NCBI RefSeq assembly: GCF_954871325.1
Contig: NC_088776.1
Span: forward strand, 46,704,569-46,768,568
DNA: 64,000 nt
DNA from: Gordionus sp. m RMFG-2023
Lineage: Eukaryota; Nematomorpha; Gordioida; Chordodea; Parachordodidae
Direction: 5' to 3'
The notes under the pieces are model-generated. The model had not been told where the DNA came from, did not search any database, and was given only the letters and a program-made list of their open reading frames with translations. Below are positions 44,765-56,500 of the stretch, one piece after another. The position numbers and the translations under genes were made by a program. How positions within the stretch are numbered: the stretch's first letter is position 1; every line of letters starts with the position of its first letter.

Positions 44765-47700
44765 TAAGTTTAATGTAAAAAAAATGTTTATAATAAATGC
44801 TCGTTTTAAATGAGAATTTGTTCGAAAGAACGATAAAAATAGGGACATTTACATTTTTTTATATGGTGTTTGAATTGAATGGGTGTTCACGTATTTTGTG
44901 CTCTCATAATAAGCGTTTCTGTTCGAAAACAATTGTATCTGTATTTAGATACATTTTCGAACGATGTATTTATATCTAAAGTATCGTTTAACAACTCTAC
45001 TAGCTTGTATGTTAAATATATGCTAGCGGCAATGTGTTTATTTTTCAAATTTTTGAAACGCGTTTTTTTAAATTTAACTTTGATTTTACCAGCAATGTGT
45101 TCCATCATGTTGGGAATACCTACCCTATAAAGTCAATTTTGCCAAAAAACTTACAACTAATTTAATAACCCCACTTTCCCAACTGTCTGTACGGCCCTGC
45201 CTATCAGATTTGACAAGTTTATTAATAGAAATGATTAAATATTATTAATTATATATGTATACCCTAACCCATATCTCTCAAACCTTTAAATACCTCTAGC
45301 CCATATCTCTTTAATCCTCTTAATTGCTTAACTTTAAATATATTTCATACAATTAAAAAATTTCTTTTAGTTGCAGATTCCTTGAGTTGGGTTATAATCC
45401 AAAAAAAAACAACTAAACTAATCAATTCGTTTCGAGACTCGATCGTTTGCTTTTTGAATAAGTCTTCCCCTCCTACTAGTTACACATTTATATAACCAAT
45501 GGATCAACTTAATATGATTCATTTATAAAAGTATATATCGTATTTAAATGCTTAAGTAATGGGAGGTCAAGGCTTCAAGGTTATTCTTATCTTTATATTA
45601 TTTTGAATTATTTCGAAATTTGAAATACTTTACTTTTTTCAAATAAAATTAATTACTTTTTTTTATAAAATAGTAAGTATTATTTACCCATGTCATGCTC
45701 TTAAAGGATCACCCGTATCCCTAGGGGACTAATATAATTGTTTCAAAACGAATAAATATTTTTTTTAAAGAAGATTTATATTTGTAAAATTTAAGAAATA
45801 TGAATTTTTATAATATATTTTCACTTATAATTTTGAAAGAAAAAAAAATTAAATTCAATATCTATCGTATCATCATTGCATTATCATTATCAATCTTAGC
45901 AAATAATTTTTTTAAATTTCTGCCTTTACCTGTGGCTTTTTTATAATTAAATTATTTTTAAAAAAAATTTGGGAAGGGGGGAAAAATTTATGGAAGGAAA
46001 ACTCCCGTTTTTACCTCCTTTTAAGAAAGTCTTACTCTTAGCTACTAAGCCTACACCCTTCCCACTTATGTAATCCTGCCCAATATAATGGCACTTTAAA
46101 TATAATTAAATTTCAAAAATAAAACATGATAAAATTACTTGCTTTGTGCAATAAGGGAAAAGGGGGGCTTCATTTTTGTAGATAGTAATCTATTTAGACA
46201 TCATTGTTAGCATAAAGTTCTTAAATTTTTCTCATATCTATATGAATTTATTTATTCCTAATTCTGTAAATAGGTTTACAATAAAATATCTACAATTACT
46301 TTTTTGTACTCAAGGTTACGTAATTAATATCTAATCTATTTATTAGCAAAACAAATTAATATATAGCATTTTTTTAGTCACATAAAGTTTTGAAAAAAAT
46401 CACTATTTGAAAATGGGCATTATATGTTTATGCTATTCATAAACAAACAAAAACAGCTATATTAAATAAATTACGAATGCAAACAAAATATAAGGTAAGA
46501 AATATAAATAAATTCGAAATCAAATTTAGTAAATAAATTATCGTTTAATAAAATATTAAATTGCCGAAATTGGTGTATCATAAAGAGATTCTTTTAGCAT
46601 TCAGAGAGATTATTGCAAGATATACTGACACACATTTTTTCCAAAAAAATTCCAAGCTAAATTATAAGGGTTTTGTTTTTTTCTAAAAAAATAAATGCCT
46701 CCTCTTCTGATATAAGTAAAATATAGCATTTTTTTAAAGATGGATATCATTATAATTCTTTCTTTTGCAGTAAATGTTATGTGTTATTTTAGCTATCATA
46801 TGAATTTGACGGATCATTCTTAATTTAAATGTTCCTTTTTGCCAGTATCCTCTAGAAACCCCACATGGGTACTGACTATATGTATGTTAACTAAGAGAAT
46901 ACCCCCTTGTGAATTTAATAACGATATTGATTCGTGCCCCTTATTGTGTTAGAGGACTCTGCTTTCTGCATCTATTATGATAAATGAGTTTTCATCTTAA
47001 ATTCCTAATTAAAATTATTAAAATGGTGTAAAATAATCAGAATTAGCACCAAAATATTTTAAATAAATTTTTATATTTATTGCTAACGAAAATATTAAAT
47101 ATCAAATTATTATAATATTAATTATATAATAAGAGTATTACTTGGAGTTCTGTGATTGGAAATGCGACCAATGAACAGCTTTGTTGTTTTACATGTTTTC
47201 TTAAGGCAAATAATATCTGAGCTATCATATGCATTTATCCTTATAAATCTGTTTCGATTTCACTAAGAATAAAAATTTTGCTGTAGATCCCTTTTACCTG
47301 AAAGGTGATTGTACAGACTCGTGGTGTGTGTGCTATAATACGAGTTAACCAGATTCTACTCCTTATTTAAAGGTTTTAAATATTGCTTTTCTATTTTACA
47401 CATTATTTAGAATAAAGGGCTTTTGTTGACATCAATTATACTCTGATAATGGGTGGGGGCAATTTTATTAACTCGATAGATTTATGATCGACATAATAAA
47501 AAATCGAATAATGAACCTAGCAGCGTCGGTCAATGTAATCGGCATTTTTCTTAGCAGATAAAATTGTTAGCGGCCGAGCCATGATCCGGAGGTGTCTTGC
47601 TACGAGAATTTTATGATGGCCGATTTTTTTTATTGAATTTGATAAGTCAAATAAATTCATGCAAATAAATTAATATTATATGTTTTTGCCTCATATTTTC

Positions 47701-48009
47701 ACGGCAAAATTTAAAAAAAGGGGTCTCATAAGATTTTATTCCCCTACAAGGAAAATCCTAAGCTATCCTGGTTAAAAAAATGTAAACAATATGGAGTATA
47801 AATTAAACATTATGTTATGAAATAAGGATTGTCAGTAAAACCACTATAATTAATTTATGATATATATTAATTGATCCACATCAAGGTCGAACCCCCAGTC
47901 CAGTCCGCAGTAAGGTCATTGATAAAATAGATGTCCAGATAGTGGCCCGAAAAATATTAATTTTAATGAATCTAAAAATAAATAGAGTTTAAAAAAAAAG
48001 TATGTGAGA
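44765..48009. other. Long non-coding stretch
   Basis: Over 3 kb without an exon or transposon end that I can defend. Overlapping frames near 44797-45130 occur on both strands and cancel each other as evidence. An imperfect inverted pair AATCGGCATTTTT / GATGGCCGATTTTT lies at about 47537-47630. Confidence 0.4.
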
Positions 48010-48017
48010 ATTTTTAC

Positions 48018-49329
48018 CAGGGATGTGAACCCGAACCCGGACCCTTTTTAAAAGTGGAGGGCCCAAGTGTTATAAAAATTTTTAAAAATAAATTTTTTTA
48101 ATATAATTTTTTTAAATTTTATTAACTATTTTGTGGAATCTTTTATTTTATCTTCCCGTGTTTCTTTCAATTTTCTTCCTGAACTTCCATTTTTATTTAG
48201 AGATTGATATCATAAATTATTTTTCAGTGTAATAATATTTTATTATGTTAATTAGAAATACGTTGATTATTTTGAAAGTAAATTATTTTGTAGTACTAGA
48301 AATAATATTTTAATTTAAATGATAATGCACAACACTTTGGTCCTCAATTTGTATGATGCTAAAACGATTATTAAGTTTGAAAGATTTCTGTAAAGATTTC
48401 ATTATAGGAGCATGTGAAGTCATTTTGTCGGAAGATGATTGGTGCCAATTAAAGGACCTTAATAATGTATTAGTTCCTTTAAAAATAACAATATTAAGAT
48501 TACAATCAGAACAATTATGTTTATTAGATGCTGATTAGATTTGGAAAAATTTATAGTCCTTTTATATGAAATATTAGAAAACATAAAAATTCGAGAGCAA
48601 CAATATTTGCAAAATAGTGTTGTATATGCTTCTATATATTTAGATCCTCGATATCAAGTTTTATTGAGTATTGAGCAAAAACAAATGGCTAAATATCATC
48701 TTATGCATTTAGGCATAAGCAAAACTCCATTATTTACAATATATTGTAGGCTACGACAATACCTATTGGTTGTAGTGATAATAATGATAGCAACATTGAT
48801 GATCTTAAAATTTTACTTTTAGATAGAGAAAAAAAAATCAAATTATCATCAGATAAAAAGGAGGATCAAAAATGCCTATTGAATCTTTAATAGTAAAGTT
48901 CTCAGAAGTTAAGAGAATAAATAAGGATATAAATATTTTAAAATTCTGGAAAGAAAATTCTTCAATATATCCAGAATTATATATCTTATCTAGAATCTTC
49001 ATGGCTGTATCGGCGACACAAGTACAATAATTTTGTAAAGATAACTATCTATTTTAGGTAAGGGTAGAACGTGAATTTTTATCATTGAAATATACATTGT
49101 CTACTGTACGTGGAAATCTCAAGGATGATATTTTAGAAGATATTATGTGTGCAAGAATAAAACTAAAATATAAATTATTTCATTTTTAAATTTTTCATTT
49201 GTAAATTATGAATATAATAATAAATGAATAAAAAATAATCTTATTTTGAGTCATTATTTTTAATTTCCCTGAACCTGGACCCGAACCCGGAAATGGACCC
49301 TTTTTTTTGTCGAAAGGTTCACATCCCTG
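48018..49329 (+). mobile_element. hAT (Ac/BED-like) transposon, second copy
   Basis: Starts CAGGGATGTGAACCC (48018) and ends GGTTCACATCCCTG (49316-49329), flanked by ATTTTTAC / ATTATTAC (7 of 8). Plus-strand coding blocks: 48353-48538 (LSEDDWCQLKDLNNVLVPLK), 48541-48822 (YLDPRYQVLLSIEQKQMA) and about 48870-49190 (PELYILSRIFMAV and REFLSLKYTLSTVRGNL). These parallel the element at 2093-3382 block by block. Stops and frame changes show it is inactive. Confidence 0.85.
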
Positions 49330-49439
49330 ATTATTACCATTCATTTTAACATCATCCTTTAATAAATAGAATAAAATATTATATTTATCAAGGTTATTGC
49401 TGAATATATAAATTTAATACATAACATTAAAATAGAGAA

Positions 49440-49560
49440 TTTAATCAATATTTTGCTTATGAGATTTCTGCCTTATAAGCTTTCTAAAAAATTTGGACTG
49501 CGAGATGTAACGCACAAGGGTTGGCTTAAATCTATATTTGATAGAGGTGATAATCCATAA
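49440..49560 (+). mobile_element. Possible fossil of a Polinton-type DNA polymerase B region
   Basis: A short stretch reads MRFLPYKLSKKFGLRDVTHK, reminiscent of the ...LPLKLS.F...FGL...KG... block of type-B polymerases of Polinton/Maverick elements. No other part of such an element was found nearby. If right, it is an old, broken remnant. The match is brief and uncertain. Confidence 0.2.
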
Positions 49561-49564
49561 AGTG

Positions 49565-51172
49565 TAGTGTTTTTAATTTGACTACTGCTTCATATTATAA
49601 ATAGTTGTTTATTTTGATGTTCAACTACATATATTTTGAGTTACTTTATATCTAAAAAAATGGAAGCGGGTCGGACCTACAAATTTAGCTGGGCTTGGAA
49701 AAATCTAAATTCAAACAGAACCAGGCCTAAAAAATTATGCCACTTGTAGACCTCCAGAAGGGATTCCGGTCCAGCCCCTATATCTGAGGTTTGGTCTGGA
49801 CTTGCGGATTAATATGAACGTAAACTACAATAATTTTCAAATAGTTCAACTAACGATGAATGTAATACCCATTGGTATACTTTACATAATATCTGAAGAG
49901 GCAAATTGAATTATAAAAATAAATCAATAAATAGATATCAACCGATTATATCTCAAAGTAGTGTATTACAAGATCGACCTTTTTTACGATCCACGGGACC
50001 GATGGTAAGATCGTGAATAAAGTATAGAATTTACCAGTGGTCCGAAAAAAAATCCTTCATATTCTTTTTTTGCCTAATTTGGACAATCACAAAAATTTAT
50101 AAAATGCATTTAAATAAATAAGAAAAAATAAGAAGATGGGAAATTTTTACTATTTAATATTTTGTAAATAATAGATTAAGATAGCTAACATCATAAAACA
50201 GGCCGAAAAACTTCTATTTTTCAGGTGTCTAATTCAAACAAGGAAAAAACTAGGAAACTCTAATTAAGATATCGTGTTTAGTGTTTTACAAACTAGTTAT
50301 AACCAAGAAAATCAGATAATTCATTGTATTTTTGCAGTAATTAATATTTTTGATAAAACATATGTCTTATTAAATATATTGATTTAATTTTTGATTTTTT
50401 TTTAAATTTCAACACAATATTATATATTTTATTCATTGCCATATAAATGATAAATATAATTAATTATATATATATATATATAATATATAATTATTTTTCT
50501 CTTTTTAAAAAAAAAAATTAAAAGCCCGGCCAGAGATTTTTTTGTCCCAGCCTAGATATTTAATCTTTTATGGCCCACTCGGATTTTTTAAATCATATTA
50601 TTTGGTTCTTCCAGGTCTGCAGGTATCTGAAAAAGAGTTTTAAAATGCTGAAATGGCGTCTTTGGTTACTTTGATTGAACTCAAAAATGATCTTATATCA
50701 CATTAATCTCTAAAGTTCTGATGATTTTCCAAACGAACTTGACATATCTACATAATAGAGAACACGAAATTATATTTTAAAAGGTAACAACATGATTAAA
50801 ATATCATTTGTAAAATCCAGGTCTACCCGATTTTCTGTTCAATAATTTAATTCTTAAGCTTCCTTTTCTTTTAATTTTTCGAATACCATTAATCGAATAT
50901 ATAAACTATATACAATTCAATCAAATGGTGTTAAATAAATGTTAATTAATTTCTTGAGTCATTAATAGGTAATAAACTTGTTTTAGAATCTATCTAATAA
51001 AATAAGGGCTGCTTAATAGGTCTTATTAAGAAAAATATGAGCAAATAATAATATAATGAACAAACTATATTCTGCCGATATTATAAAAATTTCAATTTTT
51101 TATTAACTTAAACAAGTATCATGCTAACTCTGTGAATTATAAAAATAAGTCAATTATTTTATATAAAGAGTC
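49565..51172. other. Non-coding stretch with a decayed CGGGCC-family end
   Basis: At 50515-50628 GCCCGGCC, GTCCCAGCC and CCAGGTCTGCAGG motifs mark an old member of the CGGGCC family. A (TA)n tract is at about 50463-50480. Another GGCC-containing patch is at 49660-49800. No gene seen. Confidence 0.45.
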
Positions 51173-51180
51173 CATTGGAC

Positions 51181-51892
51181 TAGTGTTGTTAAAAAGTCGA
51201 GTTTTTACCACTCAGAACTCAAGTTGGAATGGTAAAACGAAATTTAATTGAGCGGCTCAATGAGCTACATGAGTTGGCTCGATGATTTAGCTTCAGAGTG
51301 AGCTCGATAAGTCTGCTAAAATTTATTATTTCGACCTGCTATTATTTATTCCACGAGAAAAATATTAAAAAATTTCAACCACTTTGGCTTTGCCCGAATT
51401 AAATATTTTTAAATTAGAAATTCTAAGACTTATGTATGTTCTTGTGAGAAGTTAACCGTGCTATTATTATCTGACCATTCTATTATTATCTGACCCATGC
51501 TGTTATCTACTCCCCAGCTGTAGCGTCAATGACGAATATGGGGTGCACAGGGACTTGAGCCCCCCGTAAGTTTTTATATCTAAAGACCATTTTAAAATAG
51601 CTAAAATAAATAAGGTCATTTTAAAAATGTTAGGTTAAAAAGGATCATTTTCAAAATGTTAGCTTAAAAAAGACTATATTAAAAATGCTATCTATAAAAA
51701 ATTTCATTATCAAAACAATTTTGAGCCCCCTGAGTTTGTAAAGTAGTGATACCCCTGATCACCAAGGACTCATTGAGTCGACTTATTTAAATTCATGCAG
51801 CTCATTGAGCTGCTTTTTTCAAATTAGTTTTACTATTCAGAACTTGAATAGAATTTAGGCTAAATTGACCGCGTAGCCGTTTAACAATACTA
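51181..51892. mobile_element. TAGTGTTGTT-family MITE carrying a nested element
   Basis: Ends TAGTGTTGTTAAAAAGTCG (51181) and TTAACAATACTA (51881-51892), flanked by CATTGGAC / CTTTGGAT (6 of 8). GAGCTCA/GGCTCGA repeats lie inside both ends. The middle is occupied by a second element (51515-51757). Confidence 0.65.
51515..51757. mobile_element. Nested small element with GCCCCC-bearing ends
   Basis: Starts CAGCTGTAGCGTCA and ends TAGTGATACCCCTG. TTGAGCCCCCCG (about 51572) and TTGAGCCCCCTG (51721) are near the ends. Three diverged copies of CCATTTTAAAAATG-like sequence lie inside. The end type (CAG...GTCAC-like plus a poly-C block) resembles ZMYM1-like hATs. No target duplication was recognised. 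Confidence 0.45.
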
Positions 51893-52249
51893 CTTTGGAT
51901 GCGATTGGTGAGTAATGTTTTGTTTTTTATTTGATAAATTATAGAATATAAGCAAACAATATTACAAAATTTTATTTGTAGGAAGGGGGAGGGGTTGCCA
52001 GGCGATCAATAGATCTTAGCTATTAAATCCCATACCTCCCTAGTATATTTCCAAATAATGATTAGATAAAATGAACATGTTGTTATAGCAAATATAAAGC
52101 TTAAATATTTGAGTATGTTCCTTAAATATTAATTTAAATCATTTATTTTAAATTTTGCTAGGGAGTTACTAAGGCGTATACATATATCCATACACAATAT
52201 CAAAGTCCTGTCAGAAAAGTAAAATAACGCATCTACTTAATTATAAAAA

Positions 52250-52327
52250 ACCTGGATATAGGTTGGAGCTAGATTTATATTATAAATTACCTGGATATAG
52301 GTTGGAGCTAGATTTATATTATAAATT
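52250..52327 (+). repeat. 39-bp tandem duplication
   Basis: CCTGGATATAGGTTGGAGCT followed by AGATTTATATTATAAATTA occurs twice head to tail about 140 bp upstream of the CAMLG-like start codon. Confidence 0.85.
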
Positions 52328-52462
52328 GATGTATTCCATACCATTGATCTTTCATTTTTTTTAAAAAAATTTTCTTTTAATATGACTATAGGTCGAATAG
52401 GTAATGTTTAAAACTAGTAAAACGATATCACTGTTATTGAATTTGATTTTTTGCACGCATTC

Positions 52463-53349
52463 ATGCTATCTGAACAAGAAGCGAAAGCTGAAAATAGGCG
52501 TCAAAAGATATTGCAAAACGCCGAGAATAGATTAAGAAAAATTCAGGGATTGCCAAATAGTTACAATTTATTTGAAGCTTAATAGTTATATTTTTTTAGT
52601 TGAGAAAGAAAATGATATCCCGTCTAAAATAGAGGATGGATCTAACTTAAAGGATGGTTCTATTATAGAAGATAATGATAATATAAGAACTTATTTATCA
52701 TCAAACACCGATATATTAGATGATATAAGAAATAGATTAAAATATATGAAATCTGAAAAATCAATTAATGATCATAAAAATATAATCAGAAAAGATTCAT
52801 TAAATTATCATGATGATCCTCATCATGACTATACTCCTGTAAACAATCAAAATCTGCCAACAGAGCTGTATACAAATCGACATGTATCAAATTATTTATT
52901 TTGGTGTTCAAATCATAGGTATACATTCTATTTTATATTGGCTTTCATCACACGATTGATGTTAATAACTCGCTTCTTATCAGTTTTTATCCTCAATGTA
53001 ATTATTATTTATGTTATATATAATCATCATTTTTAGTCAGCAATTTTACCATTCTTCATATCGTATACTATTTTATTTTTCTCAACAAAATTCTTACAAG
53101 TAATAATATATAATGCTAAAATTTATTTAATTATGTTTCAAAACTAAGACTGCTCCAAATAATCAAGTGAATAATATGAAAACATCATCTTATATTACCT
53201 ACATCTTAAGAGGTATCTTAATATTATGTAAGTTAGATACACAATCTATTGATTTATTGGTTACGACTATGATGTTTACACAAACATTAAGCAAAGATTT
53301 TAGTATATATTTTATATCCTTTATATTATTTCATCAGTTATTATTCTGA
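52463..53349 (+). CDS. CAMLG: CAMLG/GET2-like receptor subunit for tail-anchored protein insertion
   Basis: Four exons: 52463-52559, 52600-52997, 53037-53099 and 53149-53349. The introns are 40, 39 and 49 bp with GT-AG ends and matching phases, giving 252 residues (human CAMLG has 296). Residues 8-28 (KAENRRQKILQNAENRLRKI) match the conserved basic N-terminal motif of CAML/Get2 that recruits the TRC40/GET3 ATPase to the ER. An acidic, Asn/Asp-rich linker follows. Three membrane segments come next: about 141-165 (FYFILAFITRLMLITRFLSV), 168-183 (ILPFFISYTILFF) and 228-252 (IYFISFILFHQLLF), as in the family. With GET1/WRB this subunit would form the ER insertase for tail-anchored proteins. The gene is tail-to-tail with the RUFY-like gene, 237 bp apart. 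Confidence 0.8.
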
Positions 53350-53586
53350 TAATACGGGGATAAAATTATTTATAAATATGTAATTAGTTTATGTAAATTA
53401 TTCTGTATGAATAAAATATTCTACCCTTTATAAATTTTGACATAAAATTATATAGCTTATTTTCAAAAATTTATTCATTATATTATAAATAAATACTTTT
53501 GATAAAATGAAAAAAAAATAAGATATATAATATTGTAAATGCATTAATGATAGATTCTTGATTTCCATTAAATTTGATTATAACTT

Positions 53587-56500
53587 TTAAGGATTTGGTT
53601 TGTTATTCAATAAATCATAACATTGTAAACACACTCTCACAGGTTTTGATGAAAAGGGCATATTAATCTTGTATTTTGAGCATTCTTGACAAAATATAGT
53701 CCCACAATTTCTGCAGTGATGCTTTAAATAAAATTCAATATGTTAATATTGTAGAAAATTAAATTTAGATAATATGTTACTCAATACATCTTTATATTAT
53801 ATTTATTATAAAAAACAAAACTACTTATTGTCATTTAGTGCTTCTTATAAAAAATATATATTCAAATCATTGTAGTATTTGCTATATTAATAAAACTATA
53901 AAGTATCCTATAATTTTGATATTATAAAGTGTATATAAATATTAGAGCTGTACATAGTATTGTTAAAAAGCCATCTTGGATCTATTTTTAAAAAATAAAG
54001 ATTTTAGCCAAAATATTATTATGTAAGCCTGGAGATTTTTATCATAGATAGCAGAAAGGTATATTATTTTGGCTAAAATCTAAATTGGGTAATTTTTTAA
54101 AATTTACCCAAATCTGGCTTTTTAGAAGATATGCCTGTATTAAATATCGGATCAGACCTATGTTTACCATTAAAAATTATCCAATATTTCCAGGTTAGAT
54201 AAAAATGACAGTTCAGGTTTGGTTCACAAAAAATATTGGTTTGTGTTGTACCTCTAAAAATAGTTTTTAAAGTTTTAGTATACTATTACACTTTAATTTG
54301 TCATTTATTATACTATAATTTATATATTGGATTCAATTTATCTCTAAAACTAAAAAATATTATAAAATGGCAATATACAAAAGTTTATAAAAATTATGAC
54401 ACTTATCAATCAAAATTGATTGATAATAATCTTTTAGATATTAATTAATACTGTAAAGTAACGACGTTACCTTTTTCTAGAGGTAACGATAACGCGTTTC
54501 TTTTTTTGGTAATGATAAGGCAAAACGATTTTTAAAAATATGGAAAAAACATATTTTATTAAATTATTTTTTAAATCTTATAAATAATTTATGCCTAGTT
54601 TAGTCAGATTACTCACCAAATTCTTTCATTTTTATTTTAAATTTTCAGTCAAGATTGTTAATCTAATTAATATCAAATGAATCATGATATATTAATTTAT
54701 ACTTTTTTTAATTTATTTTATAAAGAATATTATGTCAATTGTACATTTCAAATAAAGATGATTTAACCTGCCCTGGCCCCAATATGAAGCATTTTTTACA
54801 CAAATAAAAAAATTAAGAGTACAAAGTCACTTTAAAAATTGTTTCCCAGCTTAAATATTTCCTCAATTGTGGAATAAATATGGGCAGTTTCAAAACTGCA
54901 ACCATTTTTAAGGAAAAAATAGAAAGATATCTGATTAAACAGGTTATAATTATATGGAACTCTTTTTATAACTCCGTGAAATTGATAGTCTTATTATGGA
55001 ACCTGCTGTTTTAGAACTTAAATTAAATTATCCCTGGATAAAATCATAGGTCTACGAAGGTAGAAATCTTGAATTTGTTTCCAGTTTGAGTAAATATCTT
55101 GACAAAGAAAAGGCAGACTTTGATTCCTTTAAAAAACAACACTACCAGATTATTTTTTGATAAAGAAAAAATAATTTGATGAGGATCTGAATGAAGATGA
55201 TCTATTAAGCTTTTTCAAAATATGGATTTTTTTTAAAAAATTCCCCCAATTAAAAATTTTATTTATTAAATATAATACAACCCTCCCATTCTCTGCGTCA
55301 GTTGAACGTTTGTTTAGCACTCTTATTTATCTGATCAACATTTTGAAAATCAATTGTTAAAAATAAATAAAAAATTATAATATCTTATCTTTTAATATGT
55401 TATTTTTATATAATTTTATTTATATTATATATAGCAAATTTTCGTGTATAATATTTAATTTTTCAAGCAATGAGTAACGCGTTAATTTCTGAATAAACAG
55501 TAACGCTAGTTACTTTTTTCAAAAAGTAACCGTAACGCGATCCTTTTTTGGTATAATGGCATTTCGTTTAAAGCACTAATATTAATAAAAATTTTAGCAA
55601 TACTAGTAATAACTTTCACATTATTTTATAAGCACAAAATCATGAGGCTTGAACTGGTTCAGAGGCATTTTAACGCGGGTTGGGTAGAAAATTATTTAAC
55701 AGTTTTGGTTTGATAAAAAAATACCGGTTTAAAAGTTTGGATCCCTGAGTATTTCTAGATATTATTTTTGGTTATATTATGAATATAATATTTTTATTTT
55801 ATACATGATTTCCTAATAAAAAATGAATAAAAGGAAGCAAAATTATATGTAATGTTTTAAAAGAATTGAATTATTTTAGACAAAAGAGTAAAAATGTGAT
55901 ATATTTTAGTTATATTAGTTGCAACAATAAAAGTGTATAAAAATATAACGAGTCACATTCAGCTATAAACATTGCCCATATTTTAAATGAAAAGATTAAA
56001 CCTCTGGGGAATAAAAAAAAACACTTAATTCTTCATGATAATGTAACAAATATCGCCTTAATCATTAAAAATGGAAAATTTCAAAATGCTACTTGTTTTA
56101 CTCATAGTTTACAGCTATTGTTTTTTTGCACAGAAAATACTGATTTTTTGTGACATTGGCTCAAAGATAGAAAATAAAAATAAATCTAAATATTGGATCA
56201 GATTGGGTTTGTAAGAATATCAGATCGGATTTGTAACGTGAATAGATACAGCCCTATAAAATATTAATATTATGACTAACTTGGATTTCTCAAATCCGCA
56301 AGAACATGTTAAATATAGAAATTGTCGATTATATGGAAGGATAGGATGCATTTTAAAAACCCCAACTAGCTTTGGGATTAGCATTATAAAAAATGAAGAT
56401 TATGCTTACCAATATGGGCGGGTAAAATAATGTGAGGGCGGATGAATTTGAATTATTTTTTTCGGGTGGAATGAATAGAACGGGGTTATATTTATTTTTA

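Larger units (their letters stand above)
53943..56256 (+). mobile_element. BED-type hAT relic (TAGGGCTGTGCCGAT family), carrying two nested insertions
   Basis: Left end TAGAGCTGTAC (53943) and right end GATACAGCCCTA (56245-56256), with flanks ATAAATAT / TAAAATAT (6 of 8). ATATCGGATC-type subterminal motifs at 54138-54150 and 56190-56225 match the element at 20428. Plus-strand remnant 55945-56125 reads HSAINIAHILNEKIKPLG, LILHDNVTNIALI and ATCFTHSLQLLF, the hAT DN..N catalytic block. It is interrupted by a MITE near its left end and by the hAT at 54446-55578, all within the FYVE-splitting intron. Confidence 0.65.

Noticed and set aside
44797-45130. Overlapping frames on both strands as a small gene
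   Set aside because: Competing frames of similar length on opposite strands, no splice signals and no recognised family.
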